Of a DNA stretch of 32,940 bases, positions 7,976-18,644 are shown piece after piece. The position numbers and the translations under genes were made by a program. The DNA comes from Candidatus Methanoperedens sp. (GTDB lineage: Archaea > Halobacteriota > Methanosarcinia > Methanosarcinales > Methanoperedenaceae): assembly GCA_023249275.1 (NCBI GenBank), contig JAHFCV010000002.1, forward strand, positions 1 through 32,940, read 5' to 3'. The notes below the pieces were generated by a model. It did not search any database. It saw only the letters and a program-made list of their open reading frames with translations, and was not told the origin of the DNA. Position 1 is the stretch's first letter. Each line of letters begins with the position of its first letter.

Positions 7976-9125
7976 TAACATCCCTTACTGGAGTGCCGGA
8001 TTCCTGGGAAGCGTTTTTGCAATCCTCAAACTCGGCAGATATATTCAGCAGAACGCCCCGTAAATCCCTGGCAATCTTAACGCCTATTGAAAACGCCCTG
8101 TTGTTTATAGTAACGTTCACTTTTCCCATCTCCCTCTGCGCAATCAGCCTGTGTTTTATCGGGATTATCCGCACTCCAAGAGAACCAGTTTCTTCGATTA
8201 TTTTTCGCGCAAGCCTATCCGAATCCTCCGGCTTTGCAATGACCTGGACAATATTGCCGCTTCTCCCTTTTTTCATGGTCGCCGGTATTACTGCAACGTC
8301 CAGCGCGCCCGCCATGAGTAACTCATCTATCAGATTCCCCAGCACCTGACCCGTAACGTCATCCACGTTGGTCTCAAGAACCTCGATTCTGTCCGAGATA
8401 AGAGCCTCATCGATTTCGCCTGAGATTATCCTCAGGACATTGGGAACCGAACCATCACCACTTCCGGCGCCGTAGCCGATTTGTTCGCTCTTCATGGGAG
8501 GACACACGCCTTTTTCATTGACAAAATGTGCAAGCAGCGCAGCGCCCGTGGGAGTGAGCAATTCCCCCTCTACGGGACCCAACTTCCAGAGCAGGGAATA
8601 ATCCTTCAAAATCTCAAGCGCAGCAGGCGCAGGTACAGGAAATTTCCCGTGCGAGAACTCAATAAATCCCATGCCCACTGAGATTGGAGTGCAGTATATC
8701 CTGTGGTTTTTTAGTCCGAGGTCATGAAAAGCAGTACATGCACCTACAATATCCGCAATTGCATCTTCCTGCCCGAGTTCGTGGAAGTGAAGTTTTTCAA
8801 GGCTTACGCCGTGAACTTTTGCTTCTGCTTTCCCGAGGATGTTAAAGACCGAAATCGCATCCGATACCACGGGTCCGGATAGACCTGAGGAGCTAATCCG
8901 AGTGGTTATTTCAGCCAGCGTTGAACTGCCATCTTTTATAGTGGTTACATTGACCGAACTTGCTGCAATCCCTTTTTTGATGGTCTTTGAAAATTCAACC
9001 TTCACGTCCGCGGCGATTTCCATCGCTTCTTTAACTTTGGCGGCATCTGCCCCGAGGTCTATAAATGCGCCGATTATCATGTCGCCTGAGGCGCCAGAGA
9101 ATGGGTCAAACAGGATTGCTTTCAT
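7923..9125 (-). CDS. larC: LarC-family nickel-pincer cofactor biosynthesis protein (DUF111)
   Basis: MKAILFDPFSGASGDMIIGAFIDLGAD..., HFHELGQEDAIADIVG, LLTPTGAALL, ETNVDDVTGQVLG; characteristic of LarC. Confidence 0.9.
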   Translation of the reverse strand: MKAILFDPFSGASGDMIIGAFIDLGADAAKVKEAMEIAADVKVEFSKTIKKGIAASSVNVTTIKDGSSTLAEITTRISSSGLSGPVVSDAISVFNILGKAEAKVHGVSLEKLHFHELGQEDAIADIVGACTAFHDLGLKNHRIYCTPISVGMGFIEFSHGKFPVPAPAALEILKDYSLLWKLGPVEGELLTPTGAALLAHFVNEKGVCPPMKSEQIGYGAGSGDGSVPNVLRIISGEIDEALISDRIEVLETNVDDVTGQVLGNLIDELLMAGALDVAVIPATMKKGRSGNIVQVIAKPEDSDRLARKIIEETGSLGVRIIPIKHRLIAQREMGKVNVTINNRAFSIGVKIARDLRGVLLNISAEFEDCKNASQESGTPVRDVIRLAEERARHVFSEARV

Positions 9126-9150
9126 TTAGCTCTTATATCGTTTGCTGAAT

Positions 9151-10059
9151 TTATAAACACTGTCTTGACTTGTAGAAGAAATATCCTATCACGCTGATTG
9201 TAATTACAGGTGAAACCCATTGCGGAATATGAACCCCGAAACTGTCCAGTATCATTATTATCCCCAGGAAAAATATGGAATACATCGCCCCGTTTTTCAG
9301 GTATACGTATCTCTTAATCCTGTCAATATTGCTTATAGTTAGCTCCCTGACTACGAAAGCTCCAATCCCATTGCCTATGAGAATCAGCGGCACAGAAAGC
9401 GTGAAAGCAAACGCCCCAATAACACCGTCTATTGAGAACGTGGCATCGATAACCTCAAGATACATTATCTTGCTCCAGTCGCTCATGCTTGTTCCGCCTA
9501 TGAGTTCTTTTTCGTGCATCTCAGCGTTCTGTTTGAATCCATGGGTTATGAAGAACGCTGTTGAGCCGACCACAGCCCCTAATGCCATGAATGGATCTTT
9601 CTTCAAAGAGAACCAGACTATGACAGTAAGAAGAATGGAAACAATTGCATAGAACCATACGCCGTGCCGATGAAAAAACCTCTCCCCGCGCAGACCGTAG
9701 TTTTTTGCCTCGATGAACAGCCAGTGGAAGAACAGGAAAATAAGGAAAACCCCTCCGCCGACCAGTAAAAATGGCGAGGATTCCTCTATCTTATTTTTTA
9801 CAGCTTCATTTTCGCTAAAAGTAGCTATGAGGGCATCAACCGCCCCTATATCCGGGGTGTTCACCCAGACAATCAACCAGGGCAGCATTCCCCTGATAAC
9901 AAAAACCGCAAAGAACAGACCATAGAACAAAAACCAGCGCCTTGCCCTCAGCGACATCGTTGAGAGCACTTCTGCGTTGATTACAGCGTTATCGATGCTG
10001 CTTATGGTCTCAAATAGAATTAGACCCACAACAATCAGGATTATTGAGAATATTTCCAT
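9151..10059 (-). CDS. TerC-like / DUF475 family integral membrane protein
   Basis: LILFETISSIDNAVINAEVLSTMS...YLEVIDATFSIDGVIGAFAF, TerC-superfamily-like acidic motifs in a polytopic protein. Confidence 0.7.
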   Translation of the reverse strand: MEIFSIILIVVGLILFETISSIDNAVINAEVLSTMSLRARRWFLFYGLFFAVFVIRGMLPWLIVWVNTPDIGAVDALIATFSENEAVKNKIEESSPFLLVGGGVFLIFLFFHWLFIEAKNYGLRGERFFHRHGVWFYAIVSILLTVIVWFSLKKDPFMALGAVVGSTAFFITHGFKQNAEMHEKELIGGTSMSDWSKIMYLEVIDATFSIDGVIGAFAFTLSVPLILIGNGIGAFVVRELTISNIDRIKRYVYLKNGAMYSIFFLGIIMILDSFGVHIPQWVSPVITISVIGYFFYKSRQCL

Positions 10060-10301
10060 TTGATCAGGACTCTTTATAAGAATTACTGCGCCCTAATAGT
10101 TTTTTTGCGTATATATTTTATTCTCATATTTATTGGGCATCACTTCACAATGAAACTGCCCTGTATCATACCCATCCAGCAGCTCCATCTTATCGTGCCG
10201 GTATCCCATGTTACCAGGAACACAGTCACATCATCGGTCTATTCTTTATTTCATTTAATCCTGTTCGGGATAACGCCTGTTCCAAAGTATATCTATTGGT
10301 T

Positions 10302-10523
10302 TTATCCCTTCAGCTTTTTCTCAATAATCCCAGGCCATATCGAAGCCGATACTATCATCGAAAGCACGAATACATAGAGCATTCCCGCATATACATCCAC
10401 GAGTTTGTACATTTCAGGTTTCGTCTCCATCTTGCCAATTGCGAGCAGATAGAACAGGAGCACAATAACTATCGAAGTTGCAATACTTGCAACCACACTA
10501 TAATAGCCGAGTTTTTTCTCCAT
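10302..10523 (-). CDS. Small two-TM membrane protein downstream of the copper ATPase
   Basis: MEKKLGYYSVVASIATSIVIVLLFYLLAIGKMETKPEMYKLVDVYAGMLYVFVLSMIVSASIWPGIIEKKLKG; 3 bp from the ATPase stop, same strand. Confidence 0.55.
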   Translation of the reverse strand: MEKKLGYYSVVASIATSIVIVLLFYLLAIGKMETKPEMYKLVDVYAGMLYVFVLSMIVSASIWPGIIEKKLKG

Positions 10524-10526
10524 AAT

Positions 10527-13280
10527 TCACTCCTGTAGTTTTATGCGCTTCATAAGGAGCGTATTCATCGTAACTGTTACAGAGCTTGCAGCCATTGCCG
10601 CAGCCGCAAGCGCCGGATTGATAAGATAAGGGGGATTGGTAAAAGGATAAAGGATGCCCATAGCTATTGGTATTCCTACTGAGTTATAGAAGAAAGCCCA
10701 GAAGAGGTTCTGTTTTATCTTGTTCAGTGTAAGTTTGCTCAGGCGTATAGCTTTTGCAACATCCCGCACATCATTTTTTATTAGTACTATCTGGGCAGAT
10801 TCAATAGCCACATCCGTGCCGCTCCCTATGGCAATGCCCACATCTGATTGGGTAAGCGCCGGGGCATCGTTAATGCCATCCCCGACCATCGCTACTTTTT
10901 TACCCTCCGCCTGGAGTTTCTTTATTTGCGCAGCTTTATCCTCAGGAAGCACTTCTGACAATACCCTGTCGATACCTACCTGTTTTGCGATAGCTTCTGC
11001 CGTCCTTTTATTATCTCCGGTTATCATTGCAACTGAGAAGCCCATTTTATGCAGTTCTGTGACAGCATCCTTTGAATTTTCCTTCAGGGTATCGGCAACA
11101 GCTATGATACCAGCTATTTCGTTATTCAGCGCCACAATCATCGCAGTCTTTCCATTATGTTCGAGTTCTTCCAGTTTTCCCAGAAGCGGCGTGACATCCA
11201 AACCGTTTTCTGTCATCAGTTTTCGCGTTCCTATAAGCACCCTCTTGCCACCATATTTTACCTCAACTCCGCGACCGGGTATTGCTTTGAAACTCTCTGC
11301 ATCAGGTACATCAATTTTCTTGGCTTTTGCTCCTTTGAGTATGGCTTCACCAAGCGGATGTTCTGACCCTTTCTCAGCAATAGCTGCAAGTTTCAGCACC
11401 TCATTCTCATTACCCTTTATTGCTATGACGTCGGTGAGTGCGGGTTCGCCTTTCGTGAGCGTCCCTGTCTTATCGAATACGATGGTATCAAGCTTCTGTG
11501 CCTTCTCAAGCACTTCACCGCCCTTAATAAGAATGCCGTTCTCAGCGCCTTTCCCTGTGCCCACCATTATCGCTATTGGGGTGGCAAGACCTACGGCGCA
11601 CGGGCAGGAGATAATCAGCACTGTTATGGATATCAGAAGCGAAAAAAGGAATGGTGATGCCATTCCCATACCGAATGTTGAAGGCACGTTGAATTTTTCA
11701 AACCCTATGAAGAACCAGAAAAAAAACGTTAGCAGAGCAAGGACATGCACCGCAAGTATGAAATGTCCTGCAACGATGTCAGCAAGTTTCTGGATTGGCG
11801 CCTTCTGCGTCTGCGCATCTTCGACAAGTTTAATGATCTGGGCAAGCGCTGTATCAGCACCCACTTTTGTTGCCCTGAATTTTATCATCCCTGTCTTGTT
11901 CATAGTGGCGCCTATGACCTCTGAGCCAACGGTTTTCTCCACAGGTATGCTCTCGCCTGTGAGCATGGATTCATCAACTGCTGTGAGACCTTCGACGACC
12001 CTGCCGTCGACGGGTATTTTCTCACCGGGTCTTACGACCACGATATCGTTGACATTTACATCCTCAACAGGGATTTCCTTCTCCTCGCCATCCACCATTA
12101 TGCGCGCGGTCTTTGCTGCAAGTCCCATGAGTTTCCGTATGGCTTCCGATGTCTTTCCTTTCGTTAGCGCCTCAAGATACCTGCCAAGCACGATGAACAT
12201 GATAAGCAGCGCTGCCGTGTCATAATATGTGTGTTTGTATGCCTCGCCAAGATCAAGGAAGGTGGCTGCTGCACTGATCAAATATGCTGCTCCTGTCCCT
12301 GTTGCTATCAGGAGATTCATGTCTGTCATTCCGTGTTTAAGTCCTTTGTAAGTCCCTTCGAAGAACTGCCGCCCCGGGAAGAGCATTACGATCGTGGCAA
12401 GAACAAAAAGCAGGTAATCGTTTTTCAGAAAATCGGGTACGAACGTCCAGCCAAGATTTCGTCCCATGTCCCCAAGAGAGATGGGGATTGCCAGCACAAG
12501 AGCAATTATCAGGTTTGTCCTCTGGCGTTTAATCTCCTCTTCGCGCGCCCTTTGCTCCCTATCTGCATCGGATTTTTCTAATTTCTCAGAAGCAGTATAC
12601 CCAACGCTTTCTATCACTTTTATAATATCCTGGACCGAGATAATTCCAGTGTCGTATGCGATCCTGGCACGTTCAAGCGGGAAACTAACGTTCACAGAGG
12701 TTATGCCTGATGTTTTTTTAAGTGCAGTCTCGATATTGAGCGCGCATGACGCACAGTGCATCAGACCGACCTTGAGCGTTATCTCGCTCTTTGCCACTCC
12801 ATAACCAAGTGAGGTTATCGTGTTCTCAAACTCTATGGGGCTTGCTTTTGAAGAATCGTATTCGATCGCTGCTTTTTCAAACGAGAAATTAACAGAAGCT
12901 TTTACGACGCCATCTATTTTATTGAGCGCTTTTTCGATATTCTGGGCGCATGACGCGCATGTCATCCCTGTTATCTTTATTGAGGTCTTCTTTATCCCTC
13001 CATCAGCAGCAACCACTTTTGCATGTGGTTCAACGATTTTGGGCTTCACGGGCAGCGGGCATGCTTCCTCCTCTTCCACAACATCATAACCAGCATCTGC
13101 GATGGCTTTCTTGATAGTCTCAAGGTCTGTCACAGAGGAATCAAATGAGACTTTCGCCTCTCCTTTCTTAAAATTCGATGAGGCTTTTGTGACCCCTTTA
13201 ACGCTCTTTGCGGCTTCGGTTACTGTTTTTTCGCAGTGACCGCACATCATGCCTTTAATTTTTATTATGACGTCTTCCAA
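10527..13280 (-). CDS. copA: Cu+-exporting P1B-type ATPase with three N-terminal HMA domains
   Basis: GMMCGHC, GMTCASC and GLMHCASC motifs; [30 protein letters not shown]-terminal [11 protein letters not shown]. Confidence 0.92.
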   Translation of the reverse strand: MEDVIIKIKGMMCGHCEKTVTEAAKSVKGVTKASSNFKKGEAKVSFDSSVTDLETIKKAIADAGYDVVEEEEACPLPVKPKIVEPHAKVVAADGGIKKTSIKITGMTCASCAQNIEKALNKIDGVVKASVNFSFEKAAIEYDSSKASPIEFENTITSLGYGVAKSEITLKVGLMHCASCALNIETALKKTSGITSVNVSFPLERARIAYDTGIISVQDIIKVIESVGYTASEKLEKSDADREQRAREEEIKRQRTNLIIALVLAIPISLGDMGRNLGWTFVPDFLKNDYLLFVLATIVMLFPGRQFFEGTYKGLKHGMTDMNLLIATGTGAAYLISAAATFLDLGEAYKHTYYDTAALLIMFIVLGRYLEALTKGKTSEAIRKLMGLAAKTARIMVDGEEKEIPVEDVNVNDIVVVRPGEKIPVDGRVVEGLTAVDESMLTGESIPVEKTVGSEVIGATMNKTGMIKFRATKVGADTALAQIIKLVEDAQTQKAPIQKLADIVAGHFILAVHVLALLTFFFWFFIGFEKFNVPSTFGMGMASPFLFSLLISITVLIISCPCAVGLATPIAIMVGTGKGAENGILIKGGEVLEKAQKLDTIVFDKTGTLTKGEPALTDVIAIKGNENEVLKLAAIAEKGSEHPLGEAILKGAKAKKIDVPDAESFKAIPGRGVEVKYGGKRVLIGTRKLMTENGLDVTPLLGKLEELEHNGKTAMIVALNNEIAGIIAVADTLKENSKDAVTELHKMGFSVAMITGDNKRTAEAIAKQVGIDRVLSEVLPEDKAAQIKKLQAEGKKVAMVGDGINDAPALTQSDVGIAIGSGTDVAIESAQIVLIKNDVRDVAKAIRLSKLTLNKIKQNLFWAFFYNSVGIPIAMGILYPFTNPPYLINPALAAAAMAASSVTVTMNTLLMKRIKLQE

Positions 13281-13539
13281 TGGAAATCTCCTGATATTCT
13301 TTTAGATTAATACAGTATATACTTATCACTTATGTTCATTCCGGTTTAAGAAATGAAAAAACCAGGAGAAATATGTTTAATTCATAAAAAAGTGCCAAAA
13401 TTCCTACAGACTTATGCTGTCCGGGTCATAATAATTGCATTCCTTGCAACAGCCATGCTAATACCTCTTATCCCTCCGGGATTCGGAGTATACAATGCAC
13501 AAATTCATAAACTTTTGTGCACTATAATATTGAATGCTC

Positions 13540-13579
13540 AGTAATAAAAAAAGTAAAAAAATGGTGTAAATTTACACCA
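13540..13579 (-). terminator. Candidate terminator/palindrome at the 3' end of the mtr operon
   Basis: 18-bp perfect palindrome TGGTGTAAATTTACACCA (13562..13579) contains the mtrH stop codon and is followed on the minus strand by TTTTTTTACTTTTTTT. Confidence 0.55.
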
Positions 13580-14522
13580 ATTTCTTTATCGGATGTGATT
13601 CAGCAAGCACGCTAAGACCAAGGTCTTTTGCGGTCTCACCCAGCATTATGTCCACCATTGCAACAGCCGGGAATACACGCTTTACGTTCTCTATTGGACC
13701 GTACAGCAGGAAATTTGCGCCCATTATCTGTGCAACGAGGTTTGTGCCTATGTCAACAGGCGGCCATGACTCGGTCTTTGCATCAGGGTCTGTTTTCTTG
13801 TATTTCTTCATCCAGTCCCAGGCAGATGCCATGTTGTGGAAACCTCCGCCTGCCGGTAAACCTAATTTGCCTTTTACTGCAAGAACTGACCTGATGGTCG
13901 CACCAGAGCCTGCTCCGAGAGGTGTTGCAGCAACATCCACAAGAGGTCTTGTGATTCCAACTTCCTTAGCTACATCGAGCATGCCTTTTGCCTGCCCTGT
14001 GCCTCCCTTCTCAAGGATTTCCAGTTTGCCTTCAACGCTTGGGTTTGTGGCGTTGAACGCCAGAACGATGGCAGAGGTAAGCTTGCTTTCCTTGAGCGCT
14101 TTTATCTCATCAGCGCCAATGCTGGCATTGATGGAGTTGTGTATAGCACGCTTCTCGACGCCTATTTCCTTTGCATATCTTGCCGCTGCTGCTCTTGTAT
14201 GACCGTCTGATGAATCCACAAGGAAGGGGACATCATCGCAGATATCCACGAACCAGTCAATATATTTCTTGATCGCTTCAGGTGTTTCGCCCACGAGCTG
14301 GTTGAAATATGGATTTCCTGTTGTATCTCCCATCACTTCCTGTGTATTCCACAGTTTCTCGGCTGCAGCTTTGTCAAATACACCGTGGTCTTCATCAGTC
14401 ACGATCTTATGTTTTAAATAAAACATCGTACTGACCAGTACTGTTGGGTATTCTCCCGGCTGTCCGCCCACTTTTATCTTACCGAACTCAAATACTTCTT
14501 GTTTCTTATCAAATCTGAACAT
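13572..14522 (-). CDS. mtrH: Tetrahydromethanopterin S-methyltransferase subunit H (stop may extend to about 13566)
   Basis: MFRFDKKQEVFEFGKIKVGGQPGEYPTVLVSTMFYLKHKIV...; last gene of an mtrEDCBAFGH array. Coordinates as in the ORF track. Confidence 0.95.
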   Translation of the reverse strand: MFRFDKKQEVFEFGKIKVGGQPGEYPTVLVSTMFYLKHKIVTDEDHGVFDKAAAEKLWNTQEVMGDTTGNPYFNQLVGETPEAIKKYIDWFVDICDDVPFLVDSSDGHTRAAAARYAKEIGVEKRAIHNSINASIGADEIKALKESKLTSAIVLAFNATNPSVEGKLEILEKGGTGQAKGMLDVAKEVGITRPLVDVAATPLGAGSGATIRSVLAVKGKLGLPAGGGFHNMASAWDWMKKYKKTDPDAKTESWPPVDIGTNLVAQIMGANFLLYGPIENVKRVFPAVAMVDIMLGETAKDLGLSVLAESHPIKKLV

Positions 14523-14531
14523 CTTAGCACC

Positions 14532-14792
14532 TCATTTAAATAATACGCTCTGGAGGAATGACTGCAATCTTGGAAGCACAGGTGAAAGCAGCAGTAATAG
14601 ATATACTACGACTATCATCAGCGCAGCGCATATTCCATACAGGATTCCAATATCTCTTCCGATTTTTTTCCCATATCTCTGGTGTATCTCCGAATTTGTG
14701 AACTCGATCTTTTCATCTATCTCGTTCAATTTCAGGATTATATTCTTGTAGTCCTCAGGATCTACGATTACTATCGGGACTTTATCTGCCAT
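14532..14792 (-). CDS. mtrG: Tetrahydromethanopterin S-methyltransferase subunit G
   Basis: MADKVPIVIVDPEDYKNIILKLNEIDEKIEFTNSEIHQRYGKKIGRDIGILYG plus C-terminal TM; operon position. Confidence 0.92.
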   Translation of the reverse strand: MADKVPIVIVDPEDYKNIILKLNEIDEKIEFTNSEIHQRYGKKIGRDIGILYGICAALMIVVVYLLLLLSPVLPRLQSFLQSVLFK

Positions 14793-14796
14793 TTTA

Positions 14797-15024
14797 TCAC
14801 CTCAATACCGGAATCAGTACCGTCGCCATAACTATCACGAAACCGATTACGAATCCTATCACGCCTGTGGCTCCAACTCCGGATTCAAGTTTCTGGTTCC
14901 TTGCTATGAGCTGACCCCTGTACCTGATATCTTCGACCAGTGATTCAATGGCTGCCATTGAAGGGGCTACTACCATTGGCACGCCTTTCCCGTATTCGTA
15001 TTCTTTCTCTGCCATTCTAAGCAC
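14797..15024 (-). CDS. mtrF: Tetrahydromethanopterin S-methyltransferase subunit F
   Basis: [46 protein letters not shown] plus C-terminal TM. True start probably MAEKEYEYG at about 15015. Confidence 0.92.
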   Translation of the reverse strand: MLRMAEKEYEYGKGVPMVVAPSMAAIESLVEDIRYRGQLIARNQKLESGVGATGVIGFVIGFVIVMATVLIPVLR

Positions 15025-15739
15025 CTCCGAATATCGTTATTCCAAGAATGGTTAATCCCACGACAAGACCGATCATTATGCCTTCTATCTTTCCTGCATA
15101 AATACCGGACATCAACTTGTTCAGGTTACCGATTCCTATGGTCTGAGCCTGGATTCCCTTCATCCTTGCCTGGACAGTGGCTATCTCGGCTGACATGGGC
15201 TTTACGCCGCCAGCCTCTTCCGCCTCTTCCTTCTCGCCCACCTGGATTATCATGGGCTCGCCTTCAAACGCTCCGGGGTCTTTTGCTGCAAGTTCTTTTA
15301 TCTTGGCTATAATCGCACCCTCATCCTCAGTGCCGACCATATCCACTATCTGGAGCTGAGCCTGGAATCTCTTGATGGTATCATCAGGCAGGTTTTCAAT
15401 ATAGGGGATAGCTCCCGTAGCCCCGACAATCCTGTTATCTTTGATGCCGTTCTGGTGTATCTTAATTATGGCTTCGCCTGATATATGTCCCTTGACTTCC
15501 GCCCCTGTGACGAGCAGGAAGCGTATGTTGGGGTTGGAGACTATGTTGGCAACTATCTTTTCAATACCCAGGTTCTCTGTCTTATGCGGCCCTGTGATAC
15601 ATGCGCCTGCCGCCAATTGCGCCGCGCCTTTAAGATGCGAGCCGCATGTGGTCACTGCCACGGGATTTTCAGGATTTCCTGATTCATACTCCCCTTTAAC
15701 GACAGGCCAGCCCGCTGCGGGTTTGACTTTATTTGCCAT
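15017..15739 (-). CDS. mtrA: Tetrahydromethanopterin S-methyltransferase subunit A
   Basis: [36 protein letters not shown]...[22 protein letters not shown]...[13 protein letters not shown]. Confidence 0.96.
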   Translation of the reverse strand: MANKVKPAAGWPVVKGEYESGNPENPVAVTTCGSHLKGAAQLAAGACITGPHKTENLGIEKIVANIVSNPNIRFLLVTGAEVKGHISGEAIIKIHQNGIKDNRIVGATGAIPYIENLPDDTIKRFQAQLQIVDMVGTEDEGAIIAKIKELAAKDPGAFEGEPMIIQVGEKEEAEEAGGVKPMSAEIATVQARMKGIQAQTIGIGNLNKLMSGIYAGKIEGIMIGLVVGLTILGITIFGGA

Positions 15740-16051
15740 TTATATCCCTCCTATCTTCAAAAGGACAAGCAATAAAAAGGATACAATAAATCCTATTACT
15801 GCGCCGTAGAATGCGTTGGTGACTATACCTGCATTATAGGATGCGTTTTCTCGTCCCGGGAACATGTTCAAGAGCGGTGCCTTGGGGTCGAGCTGGTTCA
15901 TCATATCAGTGACGATTTTATCCAGTTCATCCAGTTGGGTTTTCACGCCGTCGAGTGAATATTCCACAATATCATCCTTTTCTTCTGCGATTACGCCTGT
16001 CGTTGGATTCAATATCAGGTGCAGTTCCGGGGCTACTCTTATATGACTCAT
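15740..16051 (-). CDS. mtrB: Tetrahydromethanopterin S-methyltransferase subunit B
   Basis: MSHIRVAPELHLILNPTTGVIAEEKDDIVEYSLDGVKTQLDELDKI... plus C-terminal TM; operon position. Confidence 0.93.
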   Translation of the reverse strand: MSHIRVAPELHLILNPTTGVIAEEKDDIVEYSLDGVKTQLDELDKIVTDMMNQLDPKAPLLNMFPGRENASYNAGIVTNAFYGAVIGFIVSFLLLVLLKIGGI

Positions 16052-16053
16052 GT

Positions 16054-16827
16054 TTATGCCTCCGTCTTTGGAATCAATCCAGTCCCGATTACCGACGCAG
16101 CGTCATTATAGACTTCATCCCAGAATTTCTTGTAGAAGATTAGCCATAGTATTATTCCGAGAATGAGCGTAGCAGCTCCCGATGCACCGAGTGTCATGGT
16201 TGCAGCTATGCCCATTATTGCCATGGTTATGGCTCCGGTCGAACCGGCAAGATAAAGGAGCCTTTTTTGCCTTTCATCAGGACCGAGGCATGCATTGAAT
16301 GGATGCAGCATCGCCATTGCTCCTACCCAGAAAACCGCAAGCATTACGCCGTTATCAAAAACCTTGGGAATAATGCTTCCCATGAAATCGAAATTTCCTG
16401 CTACTGCCGCGCTGAAGCCTATGATAATTAAAGCACCTCCAGCAGCGATTTCGGTCATGCACCGGATCATTACAGGAATCTTCATTTTAATGACGTTCTG
16501 GGCAAACCAGCCTATTATGAATCCGATTATCGATGCAGTTACCAATGCAAGTATAGGACCTGCTAATGGCATGGACTTGACTATTGCAAGACCGAACATT
16601 GCTGCAATGATACCCATACCCATGGCTATCTGACCGATAGATGGGACACCTGTTCCCAGACCATATTTGGCAACGCGCCTCACGGCTTCAGCACTCCATA
16701 TAACCGCGCAAATTGCTCCGAGCGCTCCTGCTGTTGGGAAAAGGGGGGATAGATAAATCCCGAGCAGTCCTCCGCTTATCCCGAACATTGCCAGCGTATT
16801 CGGGGGTATTTCTTTAAGGTCGCTCAT
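16054..16827 (-). CDS. mtrC: Tetrahydromethanopterin S-methyltransferase subunit C
   Basis: Polytopic protein between mtrD and mtrB; LGAICAVIWSAEAVRRVAKYGLGTGVPSIGQIAMG, HPFNACLGPDERQKR. Confidence 0.93.
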   Translation of the reverse strand: MSDLKEIPPNTLAMFGISGGLLGIYLSPLFPTAGALGAICAVIWSAEAVRRVAKYGLGTGVPSIGQIAMGMGIIAAMFGLAIVKSMPLAGPILALVTASIIGFIIGWFAQNVIKMKIPVMIRCMTEIAAGGALIIIGFSAAVAGNFDFMGSIIPKVFDNGVMLAVFWVGAMAMLHPFNACLGPDERQKRLLYLAGSTGAITMAIMGIAATMTLGASGAATLILGIILWLIFYKKFWDEVYNDAASVIGTGLIPKTEA

Positions 16828-17546
16828 GTCATCCCTCCTGCTATCATTATTGCAATAATGCCGCAGAGCATGCTCACGATTGCGCTTGTGAACACGTCTT
16901 TTGGCACTACCCGTTTGAACTTGGGGTCATGTACTCCTTCGATGGTGCCGCCCACGCCGTAGGACGGAATAACTGAATTAACATAAAAGACTCCCATAGT
17001 GAACACGCCTGCTACTGCGGCTGCATGGGTTGTTATCAGAGGTGTGTAATATCCCATCAACACGAAATAGATGAGCCCTCCGCCTGCTCCGCCAAGCGCT
17101 GCGCCTACAACGCCGCTTACGAAACAGATGGTCGGAATACCCTGCCCCTGCGTTCCTTTGGAGACGTAGATGTCCTGGCGTTCGCCAGTTATCGGGTCTT
17201 TCTTAACCTGCGCCGAGGCAAAAGGCACAGCCACGCCGTATGCGTATATTAAACCGCCTGCAAGCATCGTGCTCGCAAGCATTATTGCAGCGCCCATTGC
17301 TCCTGCCGCCATCACTAAGTATACATCAGCCGATGGTTCATAGGCATACATGTAACTTGAGGTTATGAGCCCCACAAGTCCTGAGCCTGCCGCAAGTTCC
17401 ACCGTTCCCGTACCTATTCCTGTAGCCTGCGCCATTGCTGCCGGCGCGCCGCCCACGGGGATAAAGTGAACTGCAAGGCAGATGAGCGTGCCGCTTAATC
17501 CTATTAGAAGGATATCGATAATTGTTGTTGGATCAAGTAATACCAT
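16824..17546 (-). CDS. mtrD: Tetrahydromethanopterin S-methyltransferase subunit D
   Basis: VHFIPVGGAPAAMAQATGIGTGTVELAAGSGLVGLI; operon position. Confidence 0.94.
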   Translation of the reverse strand: MVLLDPTTIIDILLIGLSGTLICLAVHFIPVGGAPAAMAQATGIGTGTVELAAGSGLVGLITSSYMYAYEPSADVYLVMAAGAMGAAIMLASTMLAGGLIYAYGVAVPFASAQVKKDPITGERQDIYVSKGTQGQGIPTICFVSGVVGAALGGAGGGLIYFVLMGYYTPLITTHAAAVAGVFTMGVFYVNSVIPSYGVGGTIEGVHDPKFKRVVPKDVFTSAIVSMLCGIIAIMIAGGMT

Positions 17547-17573
17547 TATAATTCAACCTCCCTGTCAATCGCG

Positions 17574-18491
17574 TTAATGTGTGTGCGCAACTGAAACAGC
17601 CTCCTTTTCTTCTTTATCTTCTTTATATGGGCCGTAAGCATTCTTCACATTGATTTCTACCAGCCTGTTCATGATTGTCATAACAGCCAATATTATTACG
17701 CCTACAATCATCGCTTTCCACGTATATCCCCATATCGTCGTTGGCCAGCTTGAAAAGAACACCGTGAGACCGAGACCGATGCCTGTGGCGGGTCCTCCGA
17801 ATTTTGCGCAGAACCAGACGTTGTCTATACTGTTCCGCAAGCCCGATTCAGCTCGCCTGACAATTCTGCCCGAAAGCGCTGTGTTAAGACCGCATCCGAA
17901 TTCGCGGTTCTGGAATTCCCGCTCTCCGCCGTAGTGAACATCGCCAACCGAGGAACCGATGGCGCCGACCGAAATCCCCCATATCAATGCAAGGAATGGG
18001 ATAGTGAACGGGTATCCGAGTACTGCATATTGGATATAAGCTATCGACACAAGGCAGAAACACACGATGAAATTATGCGCTATAATCGATGGGGTTGTGT
18101 ATCTCATGATATCCATATACAGGGGCTGCTTGAACCTTGTCTGGCTCGCAACCCTGCCCGCGTATGAAGTGGTGGCAAAAATACCGTAAATTACCGCTGC
18201 GATAAAAGCGCCTATCACTATCGCTGTCAATGGATAGAACTTGGCGTTTAAGAGCACTGTTGTCACTACGCCGCCTGTCACAGCCGACATGCCGTTGCTG
18301 ATTGGTTCGCCTGAAATCGCTTTATTAAATATTCTATGCAGAAATCCCATCTGGGGAGCTAATTGTACCTGGGAGTTGGGATTGCTCTGGGAGCCTACAT
18401 CGGATTCTAAATCCTCAAGGCATCCCGCAATAGTAGCAAGCGCTCCAAGGAGTGCCAATACAGCCATGCTCATGGTTAAATCTAAGACCAT
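17574..18491 (-). CDS. mtrE: Tetrahydromethanopterin S-methyltransferase subunit E
   Basis: LGALATIAGCLEDLESDVGSQSNPNSQVQLAPQMGFLHRIFNKAISGEP...GDVHYGGEREFQ; first gene of the mtr operon, with GGAGG upstream of its start. Confidence 0.95.
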   Translation of the reverse strand: MVLDLTMSMAVLALLGALATIAGCLEDLESDVGSQSNPNSQVQLAPQMGFLHRIFNKAISGEPISNGMSAVTGGVVTTVLLNAKFYPLTAIVIGAFIAAVIYGIFATTSYAGRVASQTRFKQPLYMDIMRYTTPSIIAHNFIVCFCLVSIAYIQYAVLGYPFTIPFLALIWGISVGAIGSSVGDVHYGGEREFQNREFGCGLNTALSGRIVRRAESGLRNSIDNVWFCAKFGGPATGIGLGLTVFFSSWPTTIWGYTWKAMIVGVIILAVMTIMNRLVEINVKNAYGPYKEDKEEKEAVSVAHTH

Positions 18492-18523
18492 TTATTATTT
18501 CCTCCTTAATTGAACTGAAATCA

Positions 18524-18541
18524 CCATAAAAACTATTATGG
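18524..18541. promoter_or_regulatory. Short inverted repeat in the mtr operon leader
   Basis: CCATAA-aaacta-TTATGG, about 33 bp upstream of the mtrE start. Confidence 0.35.
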
Positions 18542-18644
18542 ACTAGTTTTAAGCGCACTACTTTATTATACATGATAAATGTTTCGAAATGTCAAACCGT
18601 TTTCAAATCATGCCGGTGAAATCTAATAAAGCGATTGTTAATCG

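Noticed and set aside
10093-10209. 38-aa minus-strand frame MGYRHDKMELLDGYDTGQFHCEVMPNKYENKIYTQKNY
   Set aside because: Plausible-looking composition but too short, with no ribosome-binding site or homology that I can support.
10720-12225. 501-aa plus-strand ORF
   Set aside because: Entirely antisense to the well-supported copper ATPase; Ser/Thr/Pro-rich composition typical of a shadow frame.
13353-13544. 63-aa plus-strand ORF between copA and mtrH
   Set aside because: One possible TM segment but no clear ribosome-binding site or family; contains the hairpin at 13496..13521.
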